A stretch of 64,000 nucleotides of DNA from JBHGXV01 sp041920505 (GCA_041920505.1 JBHGXV010000007.1:52312-116311); one strand, 5' to 3'. Shown: positions 44,671 through 52,794, numbered from the stretch's first letter. Program-made: numbers and translations. Notes: a model not told the origin generated them from the letters alone.

Positions 44671-44813
44671 TGCCGCATCATATCGCCATGCTGCTGGTGA
44701 TCGCCATGGTCGGACTGTTGTGTGCCGCCTTCTGGGCGGGTGAACCGCAGGTCAAAGTGAAAGACGCGCAGCAGGTCCGCGTCAAACACGTGTCGATCCT
44801 TTCATTTCATTGA
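44670..44813 (+). CDS. Locus 2: 47-residue membrane peptide
   Basis: A start codon overlapping the previous stop (TAATG) opens a 47-codon frame: one hydrophobic helix (IAMLLVIAMVGLLCAAFWAG) and a basic tail (VKVKDAQQVRVKHVSI). Coupled translation with the 67-residue peptide supports it being real. Function unknown. Confidence 0.55.
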   Translation: MPHHIAMLLVIAMVGLLCAAFWAGEPQVKVKDAQQVRVKHVSILSFH

Positions 44814-44828
44814 GGCAGTGAAAAATCC

Positions 44829-45239
44829 ATGATCAAGCTAAAAGTGTTCCTGATTTGCCTGGCTGTGTTGCTAACCGTTTTTTCGACGATTGTCTGTGTG
44901 GAAATGTATACCTTGGAGCAAGCGATTGCCTGCGGTTTTTATGCCGACATCCTGGATGACATGCAAGATATCGGGTACCTCGACAGCCAGTTGGAAGACT
45001 ACTACCGCGAAAAAATGAAACAACTCCATTGGGAGGGAGACGGCGGCGACATCTTTGCAGGCACCTCGCCCCGCACAGAAGCGGCGAGGGCCCGCAAAGA
45101 GCGGCAGGAGACGGTCACCCTGTCGCTTAGGATACGGCCGTCAAGGGTGTCCCAGTGGCTCCACCTGCTTGCAGAGGGAGAGGCTGTGTTTCGTTTCTAC
45201 GGACAGCGGCCTTCTGAATACTTTTCACCGGGGTGGTAA
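44829..45239 (+). CDS. Locus 2: exported 136-residue protein, pseudopilin-like
   Basis: An N-terminal hydrophobic helix (KVFLICLAVLLTVFSTIVCVEMYTLEQAIACGF) leads into a soluble domain with an acidic helix (DILDDMQDIGYLDSQLEDYYREKMKQL) and a strand-rich end (VTLSLRIRPSRVSQWLHLLAEG). The layout of one N-terminal helix plus a small soluble domain resembles TadE-like minor subunits, without a clear prepilin cleavage motif. Confidence 0.65.
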   Translation: MIKLKVFLICLAVLLTVFSTIVCVEMYTLEQAIACGFYADILDDMQDIGYLDSQLEDYYREKMKQLHWEGDGGDIFAGTSPRTEAARARKERQETVTLSLRIRPSRVSQWLHLLAEGEAVFRFYGQRPSEYFSPGW

Positions 45240-45241
45240 AG

Positions 45242-45394
45242 GTGAACAAGCTGATCTCAATCCTGGCGTTGATGGTGATTGTCCTGCCGTTGTCCGTAAC
45301 GGTGTTGTTCAATGGACCCGACAATGTGCTCGGCGCGTGCACCGGTTTTTTTCAGCGATTGCTGCAACTGGCGACGAGCTTTGGGGTGAACTGA
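45242..45394 (+). CDS. Locus 2: 50-residue hydrophobic peptide
   Basis: A GTG-started frame two bases after the previous stop: MNKLISILALMVIVLPLSVT then an amphipathic stretch (FFQRLLQLATSF). Its stop overlaps the next start (TGATG), so it fits the tight operon. It resembles the small hydrophobic pilin-like peptides of this locus. Function unknown. Confidence 0.5.
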   Translation: MNKLISILALMVIVLPLSVTVLFNGPDNVLGACTGFFQRLLQLATSFGVN

Positions 45395-45810
45395 TGGGAC
45401 AGTTGGTTACGACCCTTCTTAGTCTGGTCGTGGTGCTGTTGGTTCCGTTGGGGGTGATGCAGGTTCATGCCGTCCTTCAGGTTGAAAACGAACTGATTGA
45501 TGTGAGCCTGGCTGCCGCCAAGTTCGCCAGCAATCGCGGCGGAACGAGTGATTCCGACATGCAAACGGCCGTGCGTCAGTTTATCCGCCAGGAACTGGCC
45601 GGCAAAATGACGCACATAAACGAGTCCGACGTGGTACTGACGCTGTCCCGTGTGACCGCCGCCGATCCTGTGGTCTGGAGCCACGGAGACGAATTCCGGC
45701 TGCGGTTGCAAATCCCGTATCCCGTAATCACGGAAAGGTTTGGCGAATGGACGCGGCCGATCACGATTGAGCGTGTGGGTACGATCAATGTGATGGACTA
45801 CGATCTATAG
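45394..45810 (+). CDS. Locus 2: 138-residue pseudopilin-like exported protein
   Basis: An N-terminal hydrophobic helix (LVTTLLSLVVVLLVPLGVMQVHAVLQVENELIDVSLAAAKFASNRGG) runs straight into a helix bearing Glu and Asp, like the N-terminus of TadE/TadG pseudopilins and related proteins of Bacillota type II-like loci. A soluble domain rich in strands follows (VVLTLSRVTAADP ... RPITIERVGTINVMDY). Coupled to the preceding peptide gene. Confidence 0.68.
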   Translation: MGQLVTTLLSLVVVLLVPLGVMQVHAVLQVENELIDVSLAAAKFASNRGGTSDSDMQTAVRQFIRQELAGKMTHINESDVVLTLSRVTAADPVVWSHGDEFRLRLQIPYPVITERFGEWTRPITIERVGTINVMDYDL

Positions 45811-45843
45811 GGGGAAAAACGTACGGGTATCAAGCTGTTAACG

Positions 45844-46419
45844 TTGTCGTCCCTGCTGGTGTTTCTGCTGTTTGGGCTGACGGTGATAGACGCCGACCTT
45901 GCGATGCAAAAGAAACAGGAGGTGAAAAGCCTGCTCGAACTGGCCAATCACGATGCCACGTTTGCGGTGGATCAGGTGCTGAAAACGGAGGGGATCATGG
46001 AACTGGTGGAGTCGGAAGCGATGGACAGACTGGCGCAACGAATGTGGAAAAACGGAGGGTATACCAGGCAGGGAAATGCGTTTGTGCCGTCTTCGACGAG
46101 TGTCACAACCGATCCGCTTTTGTTTGTCTGTCAGTATGTGGACTTTCAGCATTGGCGCAAAGATTTGACCTTGTCGCTTCGGTTTGCCGGAAACGCGCTG
46201 ACCGTCGAAGACAGACGGATCGGCCCCGTCGATTGGCCGTCAGGCGGACATGTCCGAATTGAGGTGGCCACCGAGACCGGCGAGGTTTTGCGGCTTGCTC
46301 CCAAGCAGATGGTCGGGCCGTCATTGATCATCGTGGCCTATGTGCACGAGCGTTCGCTCACCCCGCTTCTTCCCGCCCATTCGTTTCCCGTTGCCAGCAT
46401 TGAGGAACTCAAATGGTAA
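45844..46419 (+). CDS. Locus 2: 191-residue TadE/TadG-like exported protein, start uncertain
   Basis: A hydrophobic N-terminus (SSLLVFLLFGLTVIDADLAMQKKQEVKSLLELANHDATFAVDQ) is the pattern of TadG-like proteins: helix, then a long amphipathic stretch with LANHDAT. The soluble part is strand-rich. TTG at 45844 is the first standard start, but the only ribosome-binding site (AGGGGGAAA, 45809-45817) is placed for ATC at 45829, which would give MKLLTLSSLL. The frame is closed by a stop at 45808. Last gene before the sigma factor. Confidence 0.66.
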   Translation: MSSLLVFLLFGLTVIDADLAMQKKQEVKSLLELANHDATFAVDQVLKTEGIMELVESEAMDRLAQRMWKNGGYTRQGNAFVPSSTSVTTDPLLFVCQYVDFQHWRKDLTLSLRFAGNALTVEDRRIGPVDWPSGGHVRIEVATETGEVLRLAPKQMVGPSLIIVAYVHERSLTPLLPAHSFPVASIEELKW

Positions 46420-46516
46420 ACGCGACTGTAGAAGAAGAAAAATGGTCAGGTTGCCAGTAAAAAACCATTGAGATTTCCGTTAATATTCTGTAAAAAGGGG
46501 AGGAATCGGTGTAAAT

Positions 46517-46546
46517 TTGTCGAAATACGCTAATACTAGATAGATA
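46517..46546 (+). promoter_or_regulatory. Promoter-like pair upstream of the sigma-factor gene
   Basis: TTGTCG (46517-46522), 18 bp, TAGATA (46541-46546), matching the pair at 36345. About 36 bp before the start codon, in an AT-rich spacer of 160 bp. Confidence 0.42.
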
Positions 46547-46581
46547 ACTGAATATTTTATGCGAAGAAGTGAGGGTTGCAC

Positions 46582-47523
46582 ATGACCGCGAGTCACTCCT
46601 CTTTCCAAGGTTGTGCCCGTCGCTGGCGGGAAGTTGAAAGACAATTGGGGATTGTTGTACCGAAATCGTTGCGGTCCGACACGTCCGCTTTGTTGTTCCT
46701 GGAAAGCGTTGCTGCAACACCCATGCTGGATAAAGACGAAGAATTGGACTGCCTGTTGCGCTATCAGCGCGATGGCGATCTAAATGCCCGTGATCGGCTT
46801 GTTCAAGCGTATTTGCGCTATGTGGTGAATACCGCCCTTCGCCATTTGAAAAAAGGCATGCCCTTTATGGATTTGATCCAGGAAGGTACGATTGGCCTGT
46901 TTACGGCAATCGACAAATTTGATGTGAATCGGGGCGTCCGTTTGTATCACTATTCCCACTGGTGGATTTCGCAAGCGATCACCAGGGCGATCAGCGACAA
47001 AGGGTGCCTGATCCGCATCCCGGTTCACATGCATGAGCAAATCCGCCAGTATCAACGGCAAGTGCTGCAACTGGCCCATGCGCTGAATCGCTACCCGGAG
47101 CGCAGCGAGATCGCGCAATGGCTGGATATGCCTTTGGAAAAGGTGGAGACAATCGAGTACGCGCTGATGATCAAGCTGGAATCGTTTGATGAGCAGCCGG
47201 TCGGCGACCTTTGGGAAGTGGAGCATGAGGAAGAGAAACTGAGTTATGCGGAGATTGTGGACGACGGGGAGACCTCGCTGGAAGAGTGGATTGAAAAAGT
47301 GGACCTGCGGGCACAGATGATGGAGGCGCTGGGACGGCTCAATCCGCGCTCGCAGGAGATTATCGCGATGCGGTACGGGTTGTACGACGATCACGTATAC
47401 ACTCTGGAAGAATTAGGGAAAATGTTTGGGCTGACTCGCGAACGGATTCGCCAGATCGAAGCGACGACCATTGACCGGCTTCGCAAGCAAAAAGGCACCC
47501 GATCGTTAATGGAATACCTGTGA
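46582..47523 (+). CDS. RpoD-like accessory RNA polymerase sigma factor
   Basis: A 313-residue sigma-70 protein without region 1.1. Region 2 is clear (ARDRLVQAYLRYVVNTAL, MDLIQEGTIGLFTAIDKFD, the RLYHYSHWWISQAITRAI segment), then region 3 with RIPVHMHEQIRQYQRQ and region 4 with ELGKMFGLTRERIRQIE. The residues of 2.4 (Q-x2-T) and 4.2 (RExxRQ) that contact -10 and -35 in primary sigma factors are kept, so SigmaA-like promoters are predicted. It is not sigA, whose genomic context is dnaG. Placed right after locus 2, it may control one or both Tad loci (inference). AAGTGAGGG precedes the ATG. Confidence 0.85.
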   Translation: MTASHSSFQGCARRWREVERQLGIVVPKSLRSDTSALLFLESVAATPMLDKDEELDCLLRYQRDGDLNARDRLVQAYLRYVVNTALRHLKKGMPFMDLIQEGTIGLFTAIDKFDVNRGVRLYHYSHWWISQAITRAISDKGCLIRIPVHMHEQIRQYQRQVLQLAHALNRYPERSEIAQWLDMPLEKVETIEYALMIKLESFDEQPVGDLWEVEHEEEKLSYAEIVDDGETSLEEWIEKVDLRAQMMEALGRLNPRSQEIIAMRYGLYDDHVYTLEELGKMFGLTRERIRQIEATTIDRLRKQKGTRSLMEYL

Positions 47524-50500
47524 TGATGCCGAAACCGCACATGACCTGTGTGGTTTTTCTTTTTTTATGCTCGGCGTCGGGAGGGCGAATGACCCGGTTG
47601 TTTGGCAACGGCTCATGAGAATCGCCTGGACGGGTGTAGGTGGCGAGAGCTGCGGCGATGCGATCTGCGATGGACGTAAGCTTGTTCGGATCGCCGATGT
47701 GGCCGTTCAACAGGATGGAGAAACAAAGCTTTTCGCCGTCTTTTGCCGAAATGTAACCGGACATGCCGCCCACTCCCGCCACGGCACAGGTCAGGGCGCG
47801 CAGATTGTTGGCCGCCGCCGTCCCTTTCAGCCGCTCGCGCAGCGTGCCGTCCTTACCGGCGATGGGCAAGGCGTTGTACAAGGCGGAGAACTGCGGTTGT
47901 TTGGCCATGGCTCCCAGCGCCGAGGCGATCTGCCTGGCGGAAAGCTGGTTGTAGCGGCTCCATCCCGATCCGTCCCGTATGTCAAACAGCGGGGCGACGC
48001 CCAGGGCGGACAGCGTTTCCTTGATCACGTCAATCCCCGCTGCGGTACTGCCTTTGCCTGTATGAACGGCGCCCAGCGTCTTAACGATCATTTCGGCGCA
48101 AAGGTTGTCGTCTGTCTGGTTCAGGTGTGCAAGCACCTTAGCGAGCGGTTCGGACTGTATTTCCCCCAACTTGACGCTGTTCGTCCCTGTGGTGCCGCGC
48201 ACCACCTTGGTTTGCGGGGAAAACGAGATGCCTGCTTCCGTCAGTTTTTCTTTGTACACCGTCCCGGTGTAACGCGCGGGATCTTCGACGGTCACGCGCC
48301 GCTCTTCGGGAGCGGCTTTGAGAGGCAGGCTGCCGCTGACGCGTATCGTGTTTTGGCCGCGCAGGCGTTCGATATGGATGGCGTGCGGCGTGCCTCGCTT
48401 GGCTGTTCGGGCCTCGTTCACCAGACGGAGGTAGCTGGTGTTGGGCTGAAGGGAGACATGGAGCGGTTCGCCCGGTTCGCTCCCCGGTCGGCAACGGACG
48501 ACAACTGTCCCATGATTCAGCGTCAAGGCGCTGATTTGCGCATTGGACGCGAGGGATTCGTCGTCCCACGCCCACCCTGATCCGAGACGTTGGTCGTCAA
48601 AATAGGAATCGTCCACCACCAGATTGCCGTTTACCCGTTTGATCCCGCTTTGTTGCACCAGACGAACCAACCGCACAAATTCGGTGCCTTGCGGCGAGTT
48701 GCTTTGGTCCCCGGTATGCAGCGTGGGGTCGCCGTGGCCTGTGAGAATCAGATCGCCGTTCAACACGCCGTTCGGGGAGATGGGAGCGGAGGCAAAAAGG
48801 GATGTGGAAAACCGGTAGTCGGGGCCAAGGAAGAGCAGTGCGGCAATGCTGGTAAACAGCTTCAGGCTGGATGCGGGCGTCAGCAGGGAATCGGCGTCGT
48901 GCTCGTAGAGAATCGCATCAGACCCGTTGCGGCCGAGCGATTTCACCAGGATGCCTGCCGTCACCTTTTGCTTGGCCGCTTCGGCGAGGATCGGGTCGAG
49001 CAGGGCGGACAACGGATAGGTGGCCGGTCTTGTCCGGTTGGCTGCTTCCGTCCGGCTGTCCGATTCTGTTCGACTGTCCGATTCAGTTCGATTGTCCGGT
49101 TCTGTTCGGCTGTCTGTCTGTATCCGGCTGGATAGGTCCGATGGGGGAAGCGCCGGGTAAGAGGCCAGCGTCACCGCCAGTTGATCCTGAAAGTCGCGGG
49201 CGCACTTCGCCTCATAAACGCCGTTTAGCAACACGGAAAACGCCAGCTTGTCGCCGTTTTGCGCGGTGACGTAACCGGACAGACAATGGATGCCGTTCAT
49301 CGAGCCCGTTTTGGCGCGCAGGTTGTTTTGCGCCGGCGTTTCCGCCAGACGGGATTTGAGAGTCCCGTCCACTCCGGCGACCGGCAGGGAGTGTTCAAAC
49401 GCTTCCCGGTACGGCTGATGCTGGATGTAGCGGAGCAGCGTCACCATCTGCTCGGGCGTAATCAGGTTGTATCGAGACAAACCGGAGCCGTCCACTTGCC
49501 GGTACGGGTTGTCGATGCCCGCTTTGCGCAGGTATTGGCGGATGGCGTCTGCTCCGGCGGCGAAACTGCCTTCGTGTTTGCTGACTGCCCCCAGCGTCTT
49601 GCACAGCATCTCCGCGTAAAAATTGTCGCTGTCCTTGTTGATCCGCGCGATCAGATCGGAAAGCGGCCGGGAAAGATGTGTCACCAGCGGCGTGCCTTTA
49701 CGTACGGCTGTCTTTTTTACGATGCTGGCCGGACTGAGTCGGATGCCGTTCGCCAGTAGCGTTTGTTTCAGGAGATGGCCGACAAACAGGGCCGGGTCTT
49801 CCATCGTCAGCTCTGCTTTGTGCGGTTTGGCGTATGTGCCGATGTCGCCCGAGAGGATGACGATATTTTGTGTCCGCGGCCGTTCAAAACGAAGGAGATC
49901 CTCTTCGCCGTCGGTGGTGCTGGCGCGGTTTTCGATCGGCAGATAGGCGTTGGGCGGATCGACTGTCAGCGTTGGCGGATGCCCGGCGCGCAGGCTGGGC
50001 GTAACCGTCACCGTCACCTGGTTTTCGTGCAGGGCGAGGGCGCTGATCTGCGCGCTGTAGCCATACGGTTCGTCGTCCCACATCCAGCCGGAGCCGAGCC
50101 GCACCGGGTCAAAATAACTTTCGTCCATCAGCAGATTGCCGTTGACCTGGCGGATGCCCTTTTCCTTGAGAGCGATCGCCATCGACGTCAGATCCTCCAC
50201 GGAAAAAGAGGGGTCGCCGAACCCTTTGAGGATCAGGTCTCCGTGCAAGACGCCGTCCGCCGTGACGGGACCGTCCGCGAACAGTTCGGTCCTGTATCGA
50301 TAGTCGGGGCCAAGCATGTCGAGAGCGGCGGCGGTGACGAACAGTTTCAGGTTGGAAGCCGGAACAAACCGCATCTGTTGGCGGTAGGCGTACAATGATT
50401 TTTTCGTCGTCAGATCGTATATCGAGATTCCGGCGTGGATGCCCCGACTCTGTTGCTCGTTCGCCAGTTTGCCGAGCAACGATGCCAGGTATACAGGCAA

Positions 50501-50596
50501 CGGGTCGAACGCGGCCGGGGCTTGCGCCGCAATCGGGATGGGCAACATCAGCAGGCTGCAAAACAACAGACAGGGAAGAAGAGATCGCTGTATCAT
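47360..50596 (-). CDS. dacB: Tandem PBP4-type D-alanyl-D-alanine carboxypeptidase/endopeptidase, second unit degenerate
   Basis: A 1078-residue exported protein, more than twice the usual ~480. After a signal peptide (about 1-25) two complete PBP4 (peptidase S13) units follow. Unit 1 (about 33-480) has SNLK at 81-84, SDN at 323-325 and KTG at 429-431 and should be active on peptidoglycan cross-links. Unit 2 (about 528-985) keeps SSLK at 576-579, but the SxN position reads DDN (829-831) and KTG reads LTC (935-937). A repeat-rich linker (about 486-524) joins them. The last roughly 55 residues run through the sigma-factor terminator and antisense to its 3' end, so the true C-terminus may be shorter. 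Transcribed against the sigma gene and divergent from hslO. Confidence 0.88.
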   Translation of the reverse strand: MIQRSLLPCLLFCSLLMLPIPIAAQAPAAFDPLPVYLASLLGKLANEQQSRGIHAGISIYDLTTKKSLYAYRQQMRFVPASNLKLFVTAAALDMLGPDYRYRTELFADGPVTADGVLHGDLILKGFGDPSFSVEDLTSMAIALKEKGIRQVNGNLLMDESYFDPVRLGSGWMWDDEPYGYSAQISALALHENQVTVTVTPSLRAGHPPTLTVDPPNAYLPIENRASTTDGEEDLLRFERPRTQNIVILSGDIGTYAKPHKAELTMEDPALFVGHLLKQTLLANGIRLSPASIVKKTAVRKGTPLVTHLSRPLSDLIARINKDSDNFYAEMLCKTLGAVSKHEGSFAAGADAIRQYLRKAGIDNPYRQVDGSGLSRYNLITPEQMVTLLRYIQHQPYREAFEHSLPVAGVDGTLKSRLAETPAQNNLRAKTGSMNGIHCLSGYVTAQNGDKLAFSVLLNGVYEAKCARDFQDQLAVTLASYPALPPSDLSSRIQTDSRTEPDNRTESDSRTESDSRTEAANRTRPATYPLSALLDPILAEAAKQKVTAGILVKSLGRNGSDAILYEHDADSLLTPASSLKLFTSIAALLFLGPDYRFSTSLFASAPISPNGVLNGDLILTGHGDPTLHTGDQSNSPQGTEFVRLVRLVQQSGIKRVNGNLVVDDSYFDDQRLGSGWAWDDESLASNAQISALTLNHGTVVVRCRPGSEPGEPLHVSLQPNTSYLRLVNEARTAKRGTPHAIHIERLRGQNTIRVSGSLPLKAAPEERRVTVEDPARYTGTVYKEKLTEAGISFSPQTKVVRGTTGTNSVKLGEIQSEPLAKVLAHLNQTDDNLCAEMIVKTLGAVHTGKGSTAAGIDVIKETLSALGVAPLFDIRDGSGWSRYNQLSARQIASALGAMAKQPQFSALYNALPIAGKDGTLRERLKGTAAANNLRALTCAVAGVGGMSGYISAKDGEKLCFSILLNGHIGDPNKLTSIADRIAAALATYTRPGDSHEPLPNNRVIRPPDAEHKKRKTTQVMCGFGIITGIPLTIGCLFACEAGQWSSLRSGESVRESAQTFSLILPECIRDRRTTRTASR
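47532..47566 (+). terminator. Terminator of the sigma-factor gene
   Basis: AACCGCACA / TGTGTGGTT stem (one G-T) with TGACC loop, then TTTCTTTTTTT. It lies inside the C-terminal extension of the converging dacB frame. Confidence 0.82.
49035..49112. repeat. 18-bp tandem repeat encoding the inter-domain linker of dacB
   Basis: About four imperfect copies of an 18-bp unit (CGGCTGTCCGATTCTGTT type) encode repeats of DSRTES/DNRTES/DSRTEA on the minus strand. Slippage here would change linker length in six-residue steps without breaking the frame. Confidence 0.75.
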
Positions 50597-50815
50597 TTCT
50601 CTTGGTGTTTCCGTTGACTGCCGCGTTTATGCAGATGCGCCGGTCATGAAAAACAAGAGACGCGGGCAATTGACAATCGCATTGGCTGTGGCAAACTGTA
50701 AGCAGACCTGCCAGTGGGCGGCAAGATGGATAAGAAGACGGCGAGAGCCGTGTCAGTGATTGTGGCACACTAACGTCGATCGCATGTCAGCAACAGTCAA
50801 AGGAGGATAACACCC

Positions 50816-51691
50816 ATGAGTGATTACTTGATTCGGGCGACCGGTTTTGACGGTCATGTGCGGGCGTTTGCCGCGCGGACCACGGAGATTGTGGAGCAGA
50901 TTCGCCGTCGGCACGACATGTGGAATACGGCGACGGCCGCGATGGGACGCACCTTGACCGTCACCGTGATGATGGGAGCGATGCTCAAAGGGGACGAGCG
51001 GCTCTCCACCAAGATCAAGGGGGGCGGGCCGATCGGTCAGATCGTCGCCGAGGCCAATGCCAAGGGAGAGGCGCGCGCTTATGTGACCAATCCGCACGTC
51101 CACTTCGAGTTGAATGACAAAGGCAAGCTGGATGTGTCCAGGGCGGTCGGCACAGACGGGTTTTTGTACGTGGTCAAAGACCTGGGGTTGCGGGAGCCGT
51201 ATCGCGGGAGCGCTCCGATCGTCTCCGGTGAGATCGGCGAAGATTTCACCTATTACTTCGTCGTATCCGAACAAACCCCATCGGCGGTGGGCGTCGGCGT
51301 GCTGGTCAATCCGGACGACCGATCGGTGTTGGCGGCCGGCGGCTTTATTGTGCAACTGATGCCGGGGGTGCCGGATGAGATTATCGACAAGATCGAACAG
51401 CGGATCGCGCAACTGCCGCAGGTGTCGCGGATGATCGGCGAAGGCCTGACGCCGGAAGAGATCCTGGAGCGCATCCTCGATGAGCCGAAGATCCTGAGCC
51501 GCATGGACATCACGTTCAGATGCACCTGCTCGCCGGAAAAAGTGAGTGAAGTGTTGTACAGCCTGGGGAAAGAGGAATTGCAGAGCATGCTTCGCGAGCA
51601 GGGGCAAGCGGAAGTGCACTGCCATTTCTGCAACGAACGCTACCACTACGACAAAGAGCAATTGCAGCGGATTATCGACGACATCAGCTAG
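50816..51691 (+). CDS. hslO: Redox-regulated chaperone Hsp33
   Basis: A 291-residue holdase that is activated by oxidation, protecting unfolding proteins during oxidative heat stress. The four zinc cysteines are present as CTC (near 235-237) and CHFC (near 268-271), and the N-terminal domain has the family opening DYLIRATGFDGHVRAFAARTT. AAAGGAGG precedes the ATG. It is the yacC/hslO position of B. subtilis. The 220-bp spacer to the divergent dacB has a TTGACA at 50670 but no convincing -10 at the right distance. Confidence 0.96.
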   Translation: MSDYLIRATGFDGHVRAFAARTTEIVEQIRRRHDMWNTATAAMGRTLTVTVMMGAMLKGDERLSTKIKGGGPIGQIVAEANAKGEARAYVTNPHVHFELNDKGKLDVSRAVGTDGFLYVVKDLGLREPYRGSAPIVSGEIGEDFTYYFVVSEQTPSAVGVGVLVNPDDRSVLAAGGFIVQLMPGVPDEIIDKIEQRIAQLPQVSRMIGEGLTPEEILERILDEPKILSRMDITFRCTCSPEKVSEVLYSLGKEELQSMLREQGQAEVHCHFCNERYHYDKEQLQRIIDDIS

Positions 51692-51723
51692 ACCGGAGCG
51701 CAACGGATTGTGCAAATATCCAA

Positions 51724-51753
51724 TTGACGGAATTTCTCCACGTTTGGTATAAT
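51724..51753 (+). promoter_or_regulatory. SigmaA promoter of cysK
   Basis: TTGACG (51724-51729), 18 bp, TATAAT (51748-51753) with TGG before the -10. The 45-base leader carries the near-repeats TAGTTATT and CGGTTATT; a CymR site would be expected for cysK but I cannot assign one. Confidence 0.85.
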
Positions 51754-51799
51754 GCCTATAAAACCTAGTTATTTACTCGGTTATTAGGAGGACGGGAGC

Positions 51800-52735
51800 A
51801 TGGTGAAAGTAGCGCAGTCGATAACGGACCTGATCGGAAATACCCCGCTGGTGAAACTGAATCGCGTGGTGAGCGAGGACGCGGCAGACATCTATCTCAA
51901 GTTGGAGTTTTTCAACCCCGGCAGCAGCGTCAAGGACCGGATTGCCTTGGCGATGATCGAGGCGGCCGAGCAGGAAGGTCTGCTTAAGCCCGGCGACACC
52001 ATCATCGAACCGACCAGCGGCAATACCGGGATCGGTTTGGCGATGGTGGCGGCAGCCAAAGGGTATCGGGCCATTCTGGTCATGCCGGACACGATGAGCC
52101 TGGAGCGGCGCAATCTGCTGCGGGCGTACGGTGCCGAACTGGTGCTTACTCCTGGCGCCGAAGGGATGGGGGGAGCGATTCGCAAAGCGGAGGAGATCGC
52201 GCGCGAAAATCCGTCCTACTTTATGCCGCAGCAGTTTAACAACCCGGCCAACCCCAAAGTGCACCGCGAAACCACCGGCCGCGAATTGTTGGAGCAGGCC
52301 AAGGAATTAGGCGGCATCGACGCGTTTGTCGCGGGGGTCGGCACCGGCGGAACGATTACGGGTGCGGGCCGTGTGCTGAAAGAAGCGTATCCGCACATCC
52401 ACATCGTCGCGGTGGAGCCGGCGGCCTCTCCGGTGCTTTCCGGCGGCAAACCGGGTCCGCACAAAATTCAGGGGATCGGCGCCGGATTTGTCCCGGCGGT
52501 TCTCGATACCGAGATCTACGACGAAATCATTACCGTCGAGAATGAAGAAGCGTATGAAACGGCACGCAAAGTGGCGCGAGCCGAAGGGATCCTGGGCGGC
52601 GTATCGTCTGGCGCGGCGATTTTTGCCGGACTGAAAGTAGCCCGCAAACTGGGGCCGGGCAAAAAAGTCGTCGTGGTTATTCCGAGCAACGGCGAACGTT
52701 ACTTGTCCACGCCGCTGTACCAGTTTGAAGACTGA
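51800..52735 (+). CDS. cysK: Cysteine synthase A (O-acetylserine sulfhydrylase)
   Basis: A 311-residue PLP enzyme converting O-acetylserine and sulfide to cysteine. The PLP lysine lies in PGSSVKDRIAL (near 44), the substrate loop is EPTSGNTGIGLA, and the phosphate-binding GVGTGGTITGAG follows near 176. AGGAGG sits upstream of the ATG. Strong own promoter and terminator, so it is an independent unit between hslO and pabB, as in B. subtilis. Confidence 0.97.
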   Translation: MVKVAQSITDLIGNTPLVKLNRVVSEDAADIYLKLEFFNPGSSVKDRIALAMIEAAEQEGLLKPGDTIIEPTSGNTGIGLAMVAAAKGYRAILVMPDTMSLERRNLLRAYGAELVLTPGAEGMGGAIRKAEEIARENPSYFMPQQFNNPANPKVHRETTGRELLEQAKELGGIDAFVAGVGTGGTITGAGRVLKEAYPHIHIVAVEPAASPVLSGGKPGPHKIQGIGAGFVPAVLDTEIYDEIITVENEEAYETARKVARAEGILGGVSSGAAIFAGLKVARKLGPGKKVVVVIPSNGERYLSTPLYQFED

Positions 52736-52794
52736 ACCATTTCCTGATGTCGTCGCACCTCGAAGTTTTCCCAAGGTGTGTTCATGGAAATCGG

